6,884 nucleotides of DNA from Methylococcaceae bacterium (GCA_013140465.1 JABFST010000485.1:1-6884); one strand, 5' to 3'. Shown: positions 1 through 6,824, counted from the first letter of the stretch. Notes: a model not told the origin generated them from the sequence alone. A program made the numbers and translations.

Positions 1-1
1 T

Positions 2-211
2 GGTGATGTTTATGACCCATTAACAAGGCTGATGTGCGCTATATTTATGATGGGTTTAAGCGCAAAAGACCCTGATAGTGGCGATATTTTTGTGTTTGAA
101 CGCTAACCGTGGCAAGCTGAATCCGTCGATTTGGCGATGTGTGCCGATTCACCTGAATATTACCGTGACCACACCTTGCCTGTTGCGCCAGTATTAATAC
201 GCCAGCCGTAA
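2..211 (+). pseudogene. 3' end of an unrecognised gene, apparently broken by an in-frame TAA
   Basis: From base 2 one frame reads 34 sense codons, ending ...SGDIFVFER, then a TAA at 104-106. The same frame continues for another 34 codons (PWQAESVDLAMCADSPEYY...VLIRQP) to a second TAA at 209-211. Both halves look protein-like in composition, while the other two forward frames close at once near base 1. A single C-to-T transition turning CAA into TAA at 104 would explain the break. The 5' part lies outside the window, so the family cannot be judged and I do not recognise it. Alternatively the gene genuinely ends at 106 and the following open stretch is chance, since 34 open codons are not rare. 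It converges on the minus-strand gene ending at 221. Confidence 0.35.
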
Positions 212-220
212 AGGCTTCGT

Positions 221-667
221 CTAAGGTAGTTTATTCAACGCACATGCCAATGCCTTAGGCAACGCGTGTGCTTGGTAATCTGGAAAAGATTGATAAGCGA
301 TCAGCTCCCAATCGGTCGTCGGTAAGCTGGGGTTGTGATGGGTTAGGGCTAGCACCCGATAGCGGCAGCGGTTATTGCGCTGTTTGAGGTAATACACCCG
401 GCTGTGCGGGCTGGTTTGGATTATTTTATAGGGCAGGTGTTGGCACAGGCTGTAGGGGGTATGCCAAGAAAGCTGCTGTGCGCTGATGCTTAATTGCCCA
501 TTACAAGCCCTGCCGCCGCCTTGATAGCGGCCTATAAAAGTGGGGTTGCTGTCAGTCCCTGCGTTAGCCGCTAGGCTAAATAACAATGCCAGATAGATAA
601 ATGCGTGCATCGGCAAGAGCCTAAATATAGAGAATGCAAGAAGTAACGCGGCATTAAATCCCTTCAC
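221..667 (-). CDS. Small secreted protein with four cysteines, function unknown
   Basis: The product is probably exported to the periplasm or beyond. The N-terminus is hydrophobic and ends in a good signal-peptidase I site (ANA|G, residues 34-37). The mature part of about 112 residues has four cysteines (55, 75, 101, 142), enough for two disulfides, and alternating polar/hydrophobic stretches suggesting a small beta-rich fold. Two starts compete. The GTG at 667 has an AGGG about 10 bases upstream and gives a long 36-residue leader with an internal Arg16. The ATG at 608-610 (Met20) gives a compact 17-residue leader but has only a weak AGG upstream. The longer form is listed; the shorter is equally possible. 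The gene lies downstream of pgm on the same strand, but a hairpin separates them, so it may be transcribed separately. I recognise no family and assign no function. Confidence 0.72.
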   Translation of the reverse strand: MKGFNAALLLAFSIFRLLPMHAFIYLALLFSLAANAGTDSNPTFIGRYQGGGRACNGQLSISAQQLSWHTPYSLCQHLPYKIIQTSPHSRVYYLKQRNNRCRYRVLALTHHNPSLPTTDWELIAYQSFPDYQAHALPKALACALNKLP

Positions 668-727
668 CCTATTTTATCCCTGAGGGAGAGGGAGTTTAAT
701 GTAGATTTATCTCTATAGAATGACCAA

Positions 728-763
728 AGCAATCGCTTTCTGCTGCCTTAGAAAGCGATTGCT
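728..763 (-). terminator. Hairpin downstream of pgm, terminator-like
   Basis: A perfect 13-bp inverted repeat (AGCAATCGCTTTC at 728-740 and its complement at 751-763) encloses a 10-base loop, starting 14 bases past the pgm stop codon. The position suits transcription termination or 3'-end protection for pgm. Neither side has a good run of T, so it may not be a classical intrinsic terminator. No further copy was noticed in the window. Confidence 0.5.
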
Positions 764-776
764 AGGCCACTAAATC

Positions 777-2420
<1,644 letters not shown>

Positions 2421-2483
2421 TTAGGTGACGATGAGCGTGGTTGATAAAGTACACCAAAATCCTTTTCTAGTGTAGATTTTAAT

Positions 2484-3026
2484 ATGTTGCGAGTTTATTT
2501 ATTACTGTGTTGTTGTGTTTGCTCTTTTGCGGTATCAGCAAGGAGTGATGTGTGGTTATTGGTGGACACCGCCGCACGAAAAATTGAAGTCAAAAAAGGC
2601 GAAACGACGCTGGAAACCCTAGATTCGATAGCGATAGGCCGTGGCGGCGCGGGCAACAAGACCCACCGTGGCGATAACATCACCCCGTTTGGCAGCTATA
2701 GGATTGGTTGGGTAGGCGAGAGGAGTAACTTTAGAAAATTTTTTGGCCTGACTTACCCTTCTGTCGAAGATGCTGAGTCCGCACTGCAAAAAGGCATCAT
2801 TAACAGGACGACTTATGGGCGCATCCTAACCGCTCATTTGTACCACCAGATACCTCCCCAAAATACACCGCTAGGCGGCCAAATTGGCATTCATGGCTTA
2901 GGCCGCGCCAATGCAAAAGTGCATGAAAGCTTTGATTGGACGCACGGTTGTATCGCCTTAACGAACCACCAGATTGACCATTTAAGCCAAATCGTCGATA
3001 CTGGTACGGTCGTTAAAATAAAATAA
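2484..3026 (+). CDS. Exported L,D-transpeptidase-fold (YkuD domain) protein, YafK-like
   Basis: The 180-residue protein has a signal peptide (residues 1-19, cleavage near VSA|R) and is otherwise a single catalytic domain with no LysM or other peptidoglycan-binding module. The YkuD signature is complete: IGIHGLG with His137, then DWTHGCIALTN (151-161) with His154 and nucleophile Cys156. Upstream are GDNITPFGSYRIGW (63-76) and LTYPS (89-93). Enzymes of this fold act in the periplasm on meso-DAP-containing peptidoglycan stems, forming 3-3 crosslinks, attaching Lpp-type lipoproteins, or (YafK/DpaA type) releasing them. The pattern TPxGxYxI...YP...IHG...DWTxGCIALTN recalls the YafK group most, so cleavage is as possible as ligation. 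The ATG at 2484 has no clear ribosome binding site; an in-frame TAA at 2445 and no other start between force this choice. The Lpp-like gene starts 86 bp downstream. Domain call secure, exact reaction open. Confidence 0.9.
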   Translation: MLRVYLLLCCCVCSFAVSARSDVWLLVDTAARKIEVKKGETTLETLDSIAIGRGGAGNKTHRGDNITPFGSYRIGWVGERSNFRKFFGLTYPSVEDAESALQKGIINRTTYGRILTAHLYHQIPPQNTPLGGQIGIHGLGRANAKVHESFDWTHGCIALTNHQIDHLSQIVDTGTVVKIK

Positions 3027-3049
3027 AGCTGGAAAATTTGCCAAACAAT

Positions 3050-3067
3050 GCTAGAATTTGTTCTAGC
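3050..3067. promoter_or_regulatory. Palindrome just upstream of the lipoprotein -10 box, candidate operator
   Basis: GCTAGAA-TTTG-TTCTAGC is a perfect inverted repeat with 7-base arms and a 4-base centre, ending directly against the TATAAT at 3068. It fills the -10/-35 spacer, and the -35 position itself is poor. That geometry fits binding of a dimeric regulator. I recognise no named regulator's consensus. A chance palindrome or an RNA-level role is possible, although it lies upstream of the expected transcript start. Confidence 0.4.
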
Positions 3068-3073
3068 TATAAT
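3068..3073 (+). promoter_or_regulatory. -10 box of the lipoprotein gene promoter
   Basis: A perfect TATAAT lies 39 bases before the lipoprotein ATG, predicting transcription from about base 3080 and a leader near 33 bases. The -35 position (about 3045-3050 for a 17-base spacer) is a poor match. TTGCCA at 3038-3043 is a better hexamer but too far away at 24 bases. A dedicated strong promoter fits an abundant small lipoprotein. Confidence 0.6.
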
Positions 3074-3112
3074 GTTTTTTTGTAGTAATAACTTTGCCTT
3101 AAGGAAAATAAT

Positions 3113-3391
3113 ATGAAAAAAGTAATGAAATTATCAATGATCGCTATGGTTGCTAGTTTGGCTGTTGGCTGTGCTTCTAACTCAGACATCGAAAACCTGC
3201 AATCACAAATTGACGGTTTGAAAACTTCTGTAGCACAAGCTTCTTCTGATGCTGCTAGCGCACAAAGCGCTGCTGCTGACGCTGCTGCTAAAGCTGCTGC
3301 TGCTGAATCTGCTGCTAACCGTGCAGCCCAATATGCTCAAGACACCAACAGCAAATTGGACAACTTGTTCAAAAAAGCAATGACGAAATAA
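3113..3391 (+). CDS. Lpp/OprI-like alanine-zipper outer-membrane lipoprotein
   Basis: The 92-residue precursor has a lipoprotein signal peptide with lipobox AVGC (Cys20), comparable to the ATGC of Pseudomonas OprI. The mature chain (20-92) starts with a short heptad-like stretch (SDIENLQSQIDGLKTSV), passes through an Ala/Ser-rich coiled coil (41-73) and ends in Lys92. In the Lpp family the lipidated Cys sits in the outer membrane, the chain trimerises, and the C-terminal lysine can be joined to peptidoglycan, fixing the envelope spacing. The mature part is longer than E. coli Lpp (58 residues). AAGGA lies seven bases before the ATG, an excellent ribosome binding site. It has its own TATAAT, a strong terminator, and an L,D-transpeptidase-fold gene immediately upstream. 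Lipidation and the coiled coil are confident; covalent linkage to the wall is inferred from the terminal lysine and neighbour. Confidence 0.9.
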   Translation: MKKVMKLSMIAMVASLAVGCASNSDIENLQSQIDGLKTSVAQASSDAASAQSAAADAAAKAAAAESAANRAAQYAQDTNSKLDNLFKKAMTK

Positions 3392-3416
3392 TTCATCATT
3401 GCTTTCGGGCAAGACC

Positions 3417-3449
3417 AAAGCCCGACGGCTTAGCCGTCGGGCTTTTTTT
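3417..3449 (+). terminator. Strong intrinsic terminator after the lipoprotein gene
   Basis: AAAGCCCGACGGC (3417-3429) and its perfect complement at 3433-3445 form a GC-rich 13-bp stem with a TTA loop, running into seven T residues (3443-3449). It lies 25 bases after the lipoprotein stop and overlaps the stop codon of convergent rdgC by two bases. Read the other way there are only three T residues, so it works best on the plus strand but could also help end rdgC transcripts. Confidence 0.92.
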
Positions 3450-4356
3450 ATGCCTGGTTTTCTCCGCCAAACAATGCCAACAAACGTGGCAGAAAATTCG
3501 CCAGCTCTTCGGACATAATCGCAAAATCCACATCAAATTGTGCGGCTACACTGTCGGTTTCAATGTCCGCGACCTGATCCTGAATCAGCTCCAGAAATCG
3601 TAAGCGTTTCACAGACAGATTTTCATCGAGGATAAAAGACAACCTGTCGCCCCAGTTTAAGGCCAACTTAATCACCACCTTGCCCGTGTCCAAATGGTTT
3701 TTAATTTCAGGTAACGCCAAATCGTGGCGTTTACAGCGGATAATGCCGCCCGCCTCTTCGGGAGCGCGCAGTTCACATTCGTCTTCTATGGTAATGTCAT
3801 CAGGGGCTTGGTTATTGAGCAACCATTGCGTCATCACAAATGTAGGCTTGTCTACGGTGTTAAGCGGCACGGCGGGCAATGAGCCTAAAGCTTTGCGCAA
3901 CAAGCTGAGCAAATCTTCGGCACTTTTTGCCGAAGCGGCATCAACAATAATCCAGCCGCCTTTCGGGTCAATATAGGCGTAAACCTTGCGCGAAAAAGTA
4001 AAGGCTCTAGGCAATAAGTCAAAAATAAGCTCGTCCTTAATTTCGGTGCGCTCTTTTTTGGATAATTTACGCGCTTGCTGTTCTTCTTTTTCGCTGATTT
4101 TTTCTTGCAGCAGTTCGTTGACTACTGGCGACGGCAATACCCGCTCTTCTTTTTTGACACAGACCATCATAAAGCCATTGGTGTGATGCACCAATTGTTG
4201 CGCGGCTTTGCCCAATGGGGCTGTCCAGCCAAACGAAAATTCTTCGTGTGGGCCACAAGCACGGAATGCCAGTGTTTCAAGTTTCTGCTCCAGCTCTGCG
4301 GGCGTTAAAGTAAAGGCTTCAGTCAGACGGAAAACGCTAAGATTTTTAAACCACAT
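3448..4356 (-). CDS. rdgC: Recombination-associated protein RdgC
   Basis: RdgC is a ring-forming, sequence-independent DNA-binding protein on the nucleoid that limits RecA filament formation and affects recombination at stalled forks. The 302-residue length matches E. coli RdgC (303), and conserved blocks run throughout: MWFKNLSVFRLT (1-12), ERVLPSPVVNE (71-81), QQARKLSKKER (93-103), LLPRAFTFSRKV (114-125), IIVDAASAKSAEDLL (136-150), RKALGSLPAVPL (154-165) and GKVVIKLALNW (225-235). The end is intact (LFGGENQA). The ATG at 4356 gives the canonical N-terminus; the ribosome binding site is weak (AGGA about 12 bases away). It converges on the lipoprotein gene and diverges from a DNA glycosylase gene, an arrangement consistent with but not proving a repair/recombination neighbourhood. 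Confidence 0.97.
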   Translation of the reverse strand: MWFKNLSVFRLTEAFTLTPAELEQKLETLAFRACGPHEEFSFGWTAPLGKAAQQLVHHTNGFMMVCVKKEERVLPSPVVNELLQEKISEKEEQQARKLSKKERTEIKDELIFDLLPRAFTFSRKVYAYIDPKGGWIIVDAASAKSAEDLLSLLRKALGSLPAVPLNTVDKPTFVMTQWLLNNQAPDDITIEDECELRAPEEAGGIIRCKRHDLALPEIKNHLDTGKVVIKLALNWGDRLSFILDENLSVKRLRFLELIQDQVADIETDSVAAQFDVDFAIMSEELANFLPRLLALFGGENQA

Positions 4357-4391
4357 GGGTAACTGTTATCCTGTAAAAGTAAGGGCTGGGT

Positions 4392-4400
4392 ATTATCGCA
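4392..4400 (-). promoter_or_regulatory. Candidate extended -10 promoter of rdgC
   Basis: On the minus strand TGCGATAAT reads as an extended -10 element (TG, one base, then GATAAT with 5 of 6 matches to TATAAT). Transcription would start near 4385, giving a leader of about 29 bases before the rdgC ATG. The -35 region is poor, which is tolerated by extended -10 promoters. Confidence 0.4.
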
Positions 4401-4409
4401 AATTTTGGC

Positions 4410-4438
4410 CTAAGTATTTAGCCTATCAACAAGACGCG
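4410..4438 (+). repeat. Left copy of a partial direct duplication flanking the hairpin element
   Basis: CTAAGTA (4410-4416) and CAAGACGCG (4430-4438) recur in the same order and strand at 4554-4570 on the other side of the palindromic element. Here the two blocks are 13 bases apart, against 1 base in the right copy. Sixteen collinear identical bases so close together are unlikely by chance and suggest duplication with a later 12-base deletion (or insertion). Confidence 0.5.
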
Positions 4439-4446
4439 CAAACATT

Positions 4447-4553
4447 CAGTCCCCCTCCTTAAAAAGGAGGGGTTAGGGGAGGTTTTATTTAATAACCCCC
4501 CTCGCAAGCTCTCCCCCCTTTTCAAGGGAGGAGAGCTTGCGAGGGGGGGCTGA
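4447..4553. mobile_element. Palindromic repeat element with two hairpins (MITE/REP-like candidate)
   Basis: The rdgC-glycosylase gap contains two strong palindromes: 4452-4460 with 4464-4472 (9 bp, loop AAA), and 4496-4514 with 4530-4548 (19 bp, extended internally by 5 bp after one mismatch). The outer ends are also near-inverted: TCAGTCCCCCTC at 4447 against GAGGGGGGGCTGA at 4541-4553. There is no coding capacity. Flanking duplicated bases (4410-4438, 4554-4570) suggest insertion. Runs GG-GGGG-GGGG-GG at 4466-4482 could in principle form a two-layer G-quadruplex. The hairpins could also act as a transcript end or boundary between the divergent genes. Mobility is inference; no other copy is in the window. 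Confidence 0.5.
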
Positions 4554-4570
4554 CTAAGTACCAAGACGCG
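4554..4570 (+). repeat. Right copy of the partial direct duplication
   Basis: CTAAGTACCAAGACGCG repeats the CTAAGTA and CAAGACGCG blocks of 4410-4438, lacking about 12 intervening bases. It abuts the end of the palindromic element exactly and lies 24 bases upstream of the glycosylase start codon. Confidence 0.5.
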
Positions 4571-4594
4571 TGGCAGCGATGGAGGTTTTTGGCA

Positions 4595-5110
4595 ATGTCA
4601 TCAATAACGGGGTTTGCACCGATAGTGTCTACTGCGGCACGCGTGTTGATTTTGGGTACGATGCCCAGTGTCGAGTCATTGCGGCAGCAACAATATTATG
4701 GGCATCCGCACAATGCCTTTTGGCCGATTATGGCGAGGCTGCTTAATTTTGAGCCTAGCGTGGCTTACCCAGAGCGCACTGCCGCACTGACCACGCACGG
4801 CATTGCGCTGTGGGACGTGCTGCATATTTGCCAACGCCAAGGCAGCATGGATGCGGATATACGGCAGGAATCGCTGGTCGCCAACGATTACCACAGTTTT
4901 TTTAACAGCTATCCCGCTATCCAATATGTGTTTTTTAACGGCAAGATGGCAGAAAAACTGTACCGTAAACACGTTTTGCCTACCGTAATCGGCTCCTTCC
5001 CAGAGTTAAAATACCAAGTATTGCCTTCGACTAGCCCTGCGTTTGCCACCTTGCGGCTTGCGCAAAAACTAGAAGCATGGCAAGCGATTAATCAGCTTAT
5101 GGTAAAGTAA
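4595..5110 (+). CDS. DNA-deoxyinosine (hypoxanthine) glycosylase, UDG superfamily family 6
   Basis: This family removes deaminated bases, chiefly hypoxanthine from deoxyinosine, starting base-excision repair. The 171-residue protein is one alpha/beta domain: strand and motif VLILGTMPS (17-25), then QQQYYGHPHNAFWPIM (31-46), IALWDVL (70-76), FFNG (113-116) and the motif-2-like loop LPSTSPAFA (143-151). The Asn of GHPHN (Asn40) matches the catalytic Asn reported for the family-6 archaeal enzyme, where family-1 UDGs use other residues. The ATG at 4595 is chosen because GGAGG (4581-4585) is nine bases upstream; an in-frame TTG at 4589 would be only three bases from it. darP follows 26 bp downstream, probably in one transcript. 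Family is clear; hypoxanthine rather than uracil specificity is inferred. Confidence 0.88.
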   Translation: MSSITGFAPIVSTAARVLILGTMPSVESLRQQQYYGHPHNAFWPIMARLLNFEPSVAYPERTAALTTHGIALWDVLHICQRQGSMDADIRQESLVANDYHSFFNSYPAIQYVFFNGKMAEKLYRKHVLPTVIGSFPELKYQVLPSTSPAFATLRLAQKLEAWQAINQLMVK

Positions 5111-5136
5111 GCCTATTTTTTGGGATAAAAGTTTAG

Positions 5137-5844
5137 ATGAAGACAATGGCGGAAGAATACGACTACGAATATGAATACGACGAAAACGGCGAGATTGTTT
5201 ATTACGCGGTAAGGCCCAACAAAACCCAACTAAAAAAAGACTTGGCGGCAATTTTTGCCTTGAGTGAAGAATTGTCTGAATTGTCGCCCGCACATTTAAA
5301 AAGCCTAAAGCTGCCCGAACTTATCCATAAAGCCTTGGTGGAAGTGTCTGGGATGCCGCATAAGGGTGCCAGAAAACGCCTGTTAAAATATATTACCGGA
5401 CAGCTCAATAAAATTGACTTAACGCCTGTGCAAGAACAGCTGGCACGCATGAAAACCCAAAGTGCCCATGCCGTCAGGGAACACCATAACGTAGAGCGTT
5501 GGCGTGATCGCCTGATTGCCGACGGGGCCACCGCGATGTCGCAATTGCTGGCAGCGCATCCCCAAGCCGACCGACAAAAACTGCGGCAGTTGTTACGCAA
5601 TATCCAAAAAGAAACCGAAACGGGCAAACCGCCCAAATCGGCGCGTTTGTTATACCAATATCTGAAAGACTTGTTTGCGGAAAGCCCAGAAGCGGCGTTC
5701 GAAGAGCTTGAGGACGCCGATGGGTTTATTGAAGAGGATGATTTTGATACCGAAGACGAATTCGATGAAGCCTACGAAGACGATGAGGACGAAGATGAAG
5801 ACGAATTTGTGGACGACGACGAAGATGAATGGGAACATGATTGA
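5137..5844 (+). CDS. darP: Ribosome maturation factor DarP (YjgA/DUF615) with a long acidic C-terminal tail
   Basis: DarP/YjgA binds precursor 50S particles and assists late large-subunit maturation. The helical core matches the family: GARKRLLKYITGQL (77-90), NVERWRDRLI (118-127), PQADRQKLRQLLRNIQKE (142-159) and KPPKSARLLYQYLK (164-177). An acidic/tyrosine-rich N-terminus (EEYDYEYEYDENGEI, 6-20) resembles the acidic leader of E. coli YjgA. The protein is 235 residues against about 183 in E. coli; the excess is mostly a tail (189-235) in which 33 of 47 residues are Asp or Glu. The ATG at 5137 is used, with GGGA about 11 bases upstream; the ATG at 5146 is an alternative three codons in. Probably co-transcribed with the upstream glycosylase. 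Function of the core is secure, that of the tail unknown. Confidence 0.93.
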   Translation: MKTMAEEYDYEYEYDENGEIVYYAVRPNKTQLKKDLAAIFALSEELSELSPAHLKSLKLPELIHKALVEVSGMPHKGARKRLLKYITGQLNKIDLTPVQEQLARMKTQSAHAVREHHNVERWRDRLIADGATAMSQLLAAHPQADRQKLRQLLRNIQKETETGKPPKSARLLYQYLKDLFAESPEAAFEELEDADGFIEEDDFDTEDEFDEAYEDDEDEDEDEFVDDDEDEWEHD

Positions 5845-5923
5845 GTTGTTACCCATCCCAATACTAAAGGAGCGGGCTGGGTTAGGGACTATGAATAAAT
5901 TATGACCCCAAAAAACTAAATTC

Positions 5924-6014
5924 GTAACTGCTCATGAGTTGTAGGCCATAGCGGTAGACCTGCGAGGTTTTATAAACCTCGCAGGTCTTTATCCTGCTTC
6001 TCATGAGAAATTAC
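5924..6014. repeat. Nested palindrome with a terminator-like core, downstream of darP
   Basis: The core is a perfect 15-bp inverted repeat (AGACCTGCGAGGTTT at 5956-5970, complement at 5974-5988) with a TAT loop, followed by TTTAT. It could end darP transcripts, about 112 bases past the stop. Around it lies an imperfect outer inverted pair, 5924-5944 and 5994-6014, matching at 16 of 21 positions and sharing CTCATGAG. That octamer is itself palindromic, so part of the match is automatic. The remainder of 5845-6132 (288 bases) shows no gene or RNA that I can support. Confidence 0.55.
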
Positions 6015-6132
6015 TAACTTTCTCTTTAAGCCATTGATTTCAATGTTTTGGGAGCGGCTAAAGCCTCCCGCACATGAATACACTTGCACAGCCTCGTTAG
6101 GGTAATCACTTTTAAGCTAAGCCCAAGCCCGC

Positions 6133-6570
6133 TTAAGGCCGATATTTGTCGATGTTTTCCAGCTTAGCCAACGCCTGTTTTATATTATCTTCAACAGCCG
6201 CATCCAACTCATTGTTTTTGTATACTTTGTCGAGCAAGCCTTCGGCGACTAGCGCGTCTTTTATCCAACGCTTAGTAAACCGATAATTGCTATAGGCTGT
6301 GGTCACTTCGCCAGATTGTGGGTCGCGCAAGCCTTTTCTGACGACGGTTTTAGTAATCGTGGTTTTTTTGGCAACGGCGGGTTTGGCAGGGCTTGCTGGG
6401 GCAGCGACAACCACAGGCGGTGGCGTAGGCTTATCAGTGCTGGGATTAGGGTCTGGCGAGGCTGGCATCTTGGGGGCTAGCGGTTTTGCGGGTTCTTTGG
6501 CATCGTTGACGGTTGAATAAACAACATAAGCAACAAAAATAACAGTTAATATAAACAGCCCTTCAGTCAT
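6133..6570 (-). CDS. Membrane-anchored protein with Pro/Ala-rich linker, function unknown
   Basis: The 145-residue protein has three parts. Residues 4-20 form one hydrophobic segment without a cleavage site, probably a membrane anchor. Residues 24-68 are a low-complexity Pro/Ala/Lys linker. Residues 75-145 form a compact C-terminal region (TVVRKGLRDPQSGEV, then YSNYRFTKRWIKDAL and a predicted helix ending LENIDKYRP) rich in charged and aromatic residues, likely the functional part. With few charges before the segment and lysines after it, topology is uncertain. The ATG at 6570 has GGAG seven bases upstream and a plausible promoter at 6600-6628. It appears monocistronic in the window. I recognise no family; anchor-linker-small-domain proteins are often envelope or secretion accessory proteins, but nothing here fixes that. 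Confidence 0.8.
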   Translation of the reverse strand: MTEGLFILTVIFVAYVVYSTVNDAKEPAKPLAPKMPASPDPNPSTDKPTPPPVVVAAPASPAKPAVAKKTTITKTVVRKGLRDPQSGEVTTAYSNYRFTKRWIKDALVAEGLLDKVYKNNELDAAVEDNIKQALAKLENIDKYRP

Positions 6571-6599
6571 AACAGCTCTCCACCTATTTTATGGTTGTC

Positions 6600-6628
6600 A
6601 TTATTTGCCTTGGTTGAAATTGGGCCAA
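6600..6628 (-). promoter_or_regulatory. Candidate sigma-70 promoter of the membrane-anchored protein gene
   Basis: On the minus strand TTGGCC (6623-6628, 4 of 6 to TTGACA) and AATAAT (6600-6605, 5 of 6 to TATAAT) are separated by exactly 17 bases. Transcription would start near 6593, giving a leader of about 23 bases that contains the GGTGGAG ribosome binding site. Confidence 0.45.
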
Positions 6629-6824
6629 ATAGTGACAGTGGTTTTTATTATTGTTACCTTAGCGAGGCTTACGCTATCGATAACATCCCGATTTACGGAT
6701 ACTTCCTATTCCTATCAAGGTGGTGTTAGCCCCTAGCAGAAATGGTTATGGATTATAGCCTTAGAGACGGTAAAAGTATTATGTAATTCACGGCTTCCCG
6801 TTTAAGCTGGGACAGTTTGGGTGT

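Noticed and set aside
676..692. Small palindrome TCCCTGAGGGA upstream of the secreted-protein gene
   Set aside because: Too short to call an operator or a repeat; overlaps the likely ribosome binding site of the GTG start.
3203..3418. Antisense 71-residue frame across the lipoprotein gene
   Set aside because: Serine-rich shadow produced by the opposite strand of alanine codons; the sense frame has an excellent ribosome binding site, lipobox and terminator.
3405..3425. Alternative hairpin TCGGGC/GCCCGA competing with the terminator stem, attenuator-like
   Set aside because: Only a 6-bp stem against 13 bp, and no downstream same-strand gene to control because rdgC is convergent.
4208..4462. 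Plus-strand 84-residue frame overlapping the rdgC start
   Set aside because: Lies antisense to the conserved rdgC N-terminus and runs into the hairpin repeat; no ribosome binding site or protein-like features.
5650..5856. Minus-strand hydrophobic frame rich in Val/Ile/Phe opposite the darP tail
   Set aside because: The complement of GAA/GAC/GAT codons reads as Phe/Val/Ile, so the apparent membrane protein is an artefact of the acidic tail.
6112..6136. TTAAGC/GCTTAA inverted repeat at the end of the 6133-6570 gene as a terminator
   Set aside because: Only a 6-bp AT-rich stem with a 13-base loop, overlapping the stop codon and lacking a T run on the transcribed strand.
6632..6736. 34-codon GTG frame (MTVVFIIVTLARL...)
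   Set aside because: Short, with no ribosome binding site and chance-like composition; overlaps the upstream region of the minus-strand gene.
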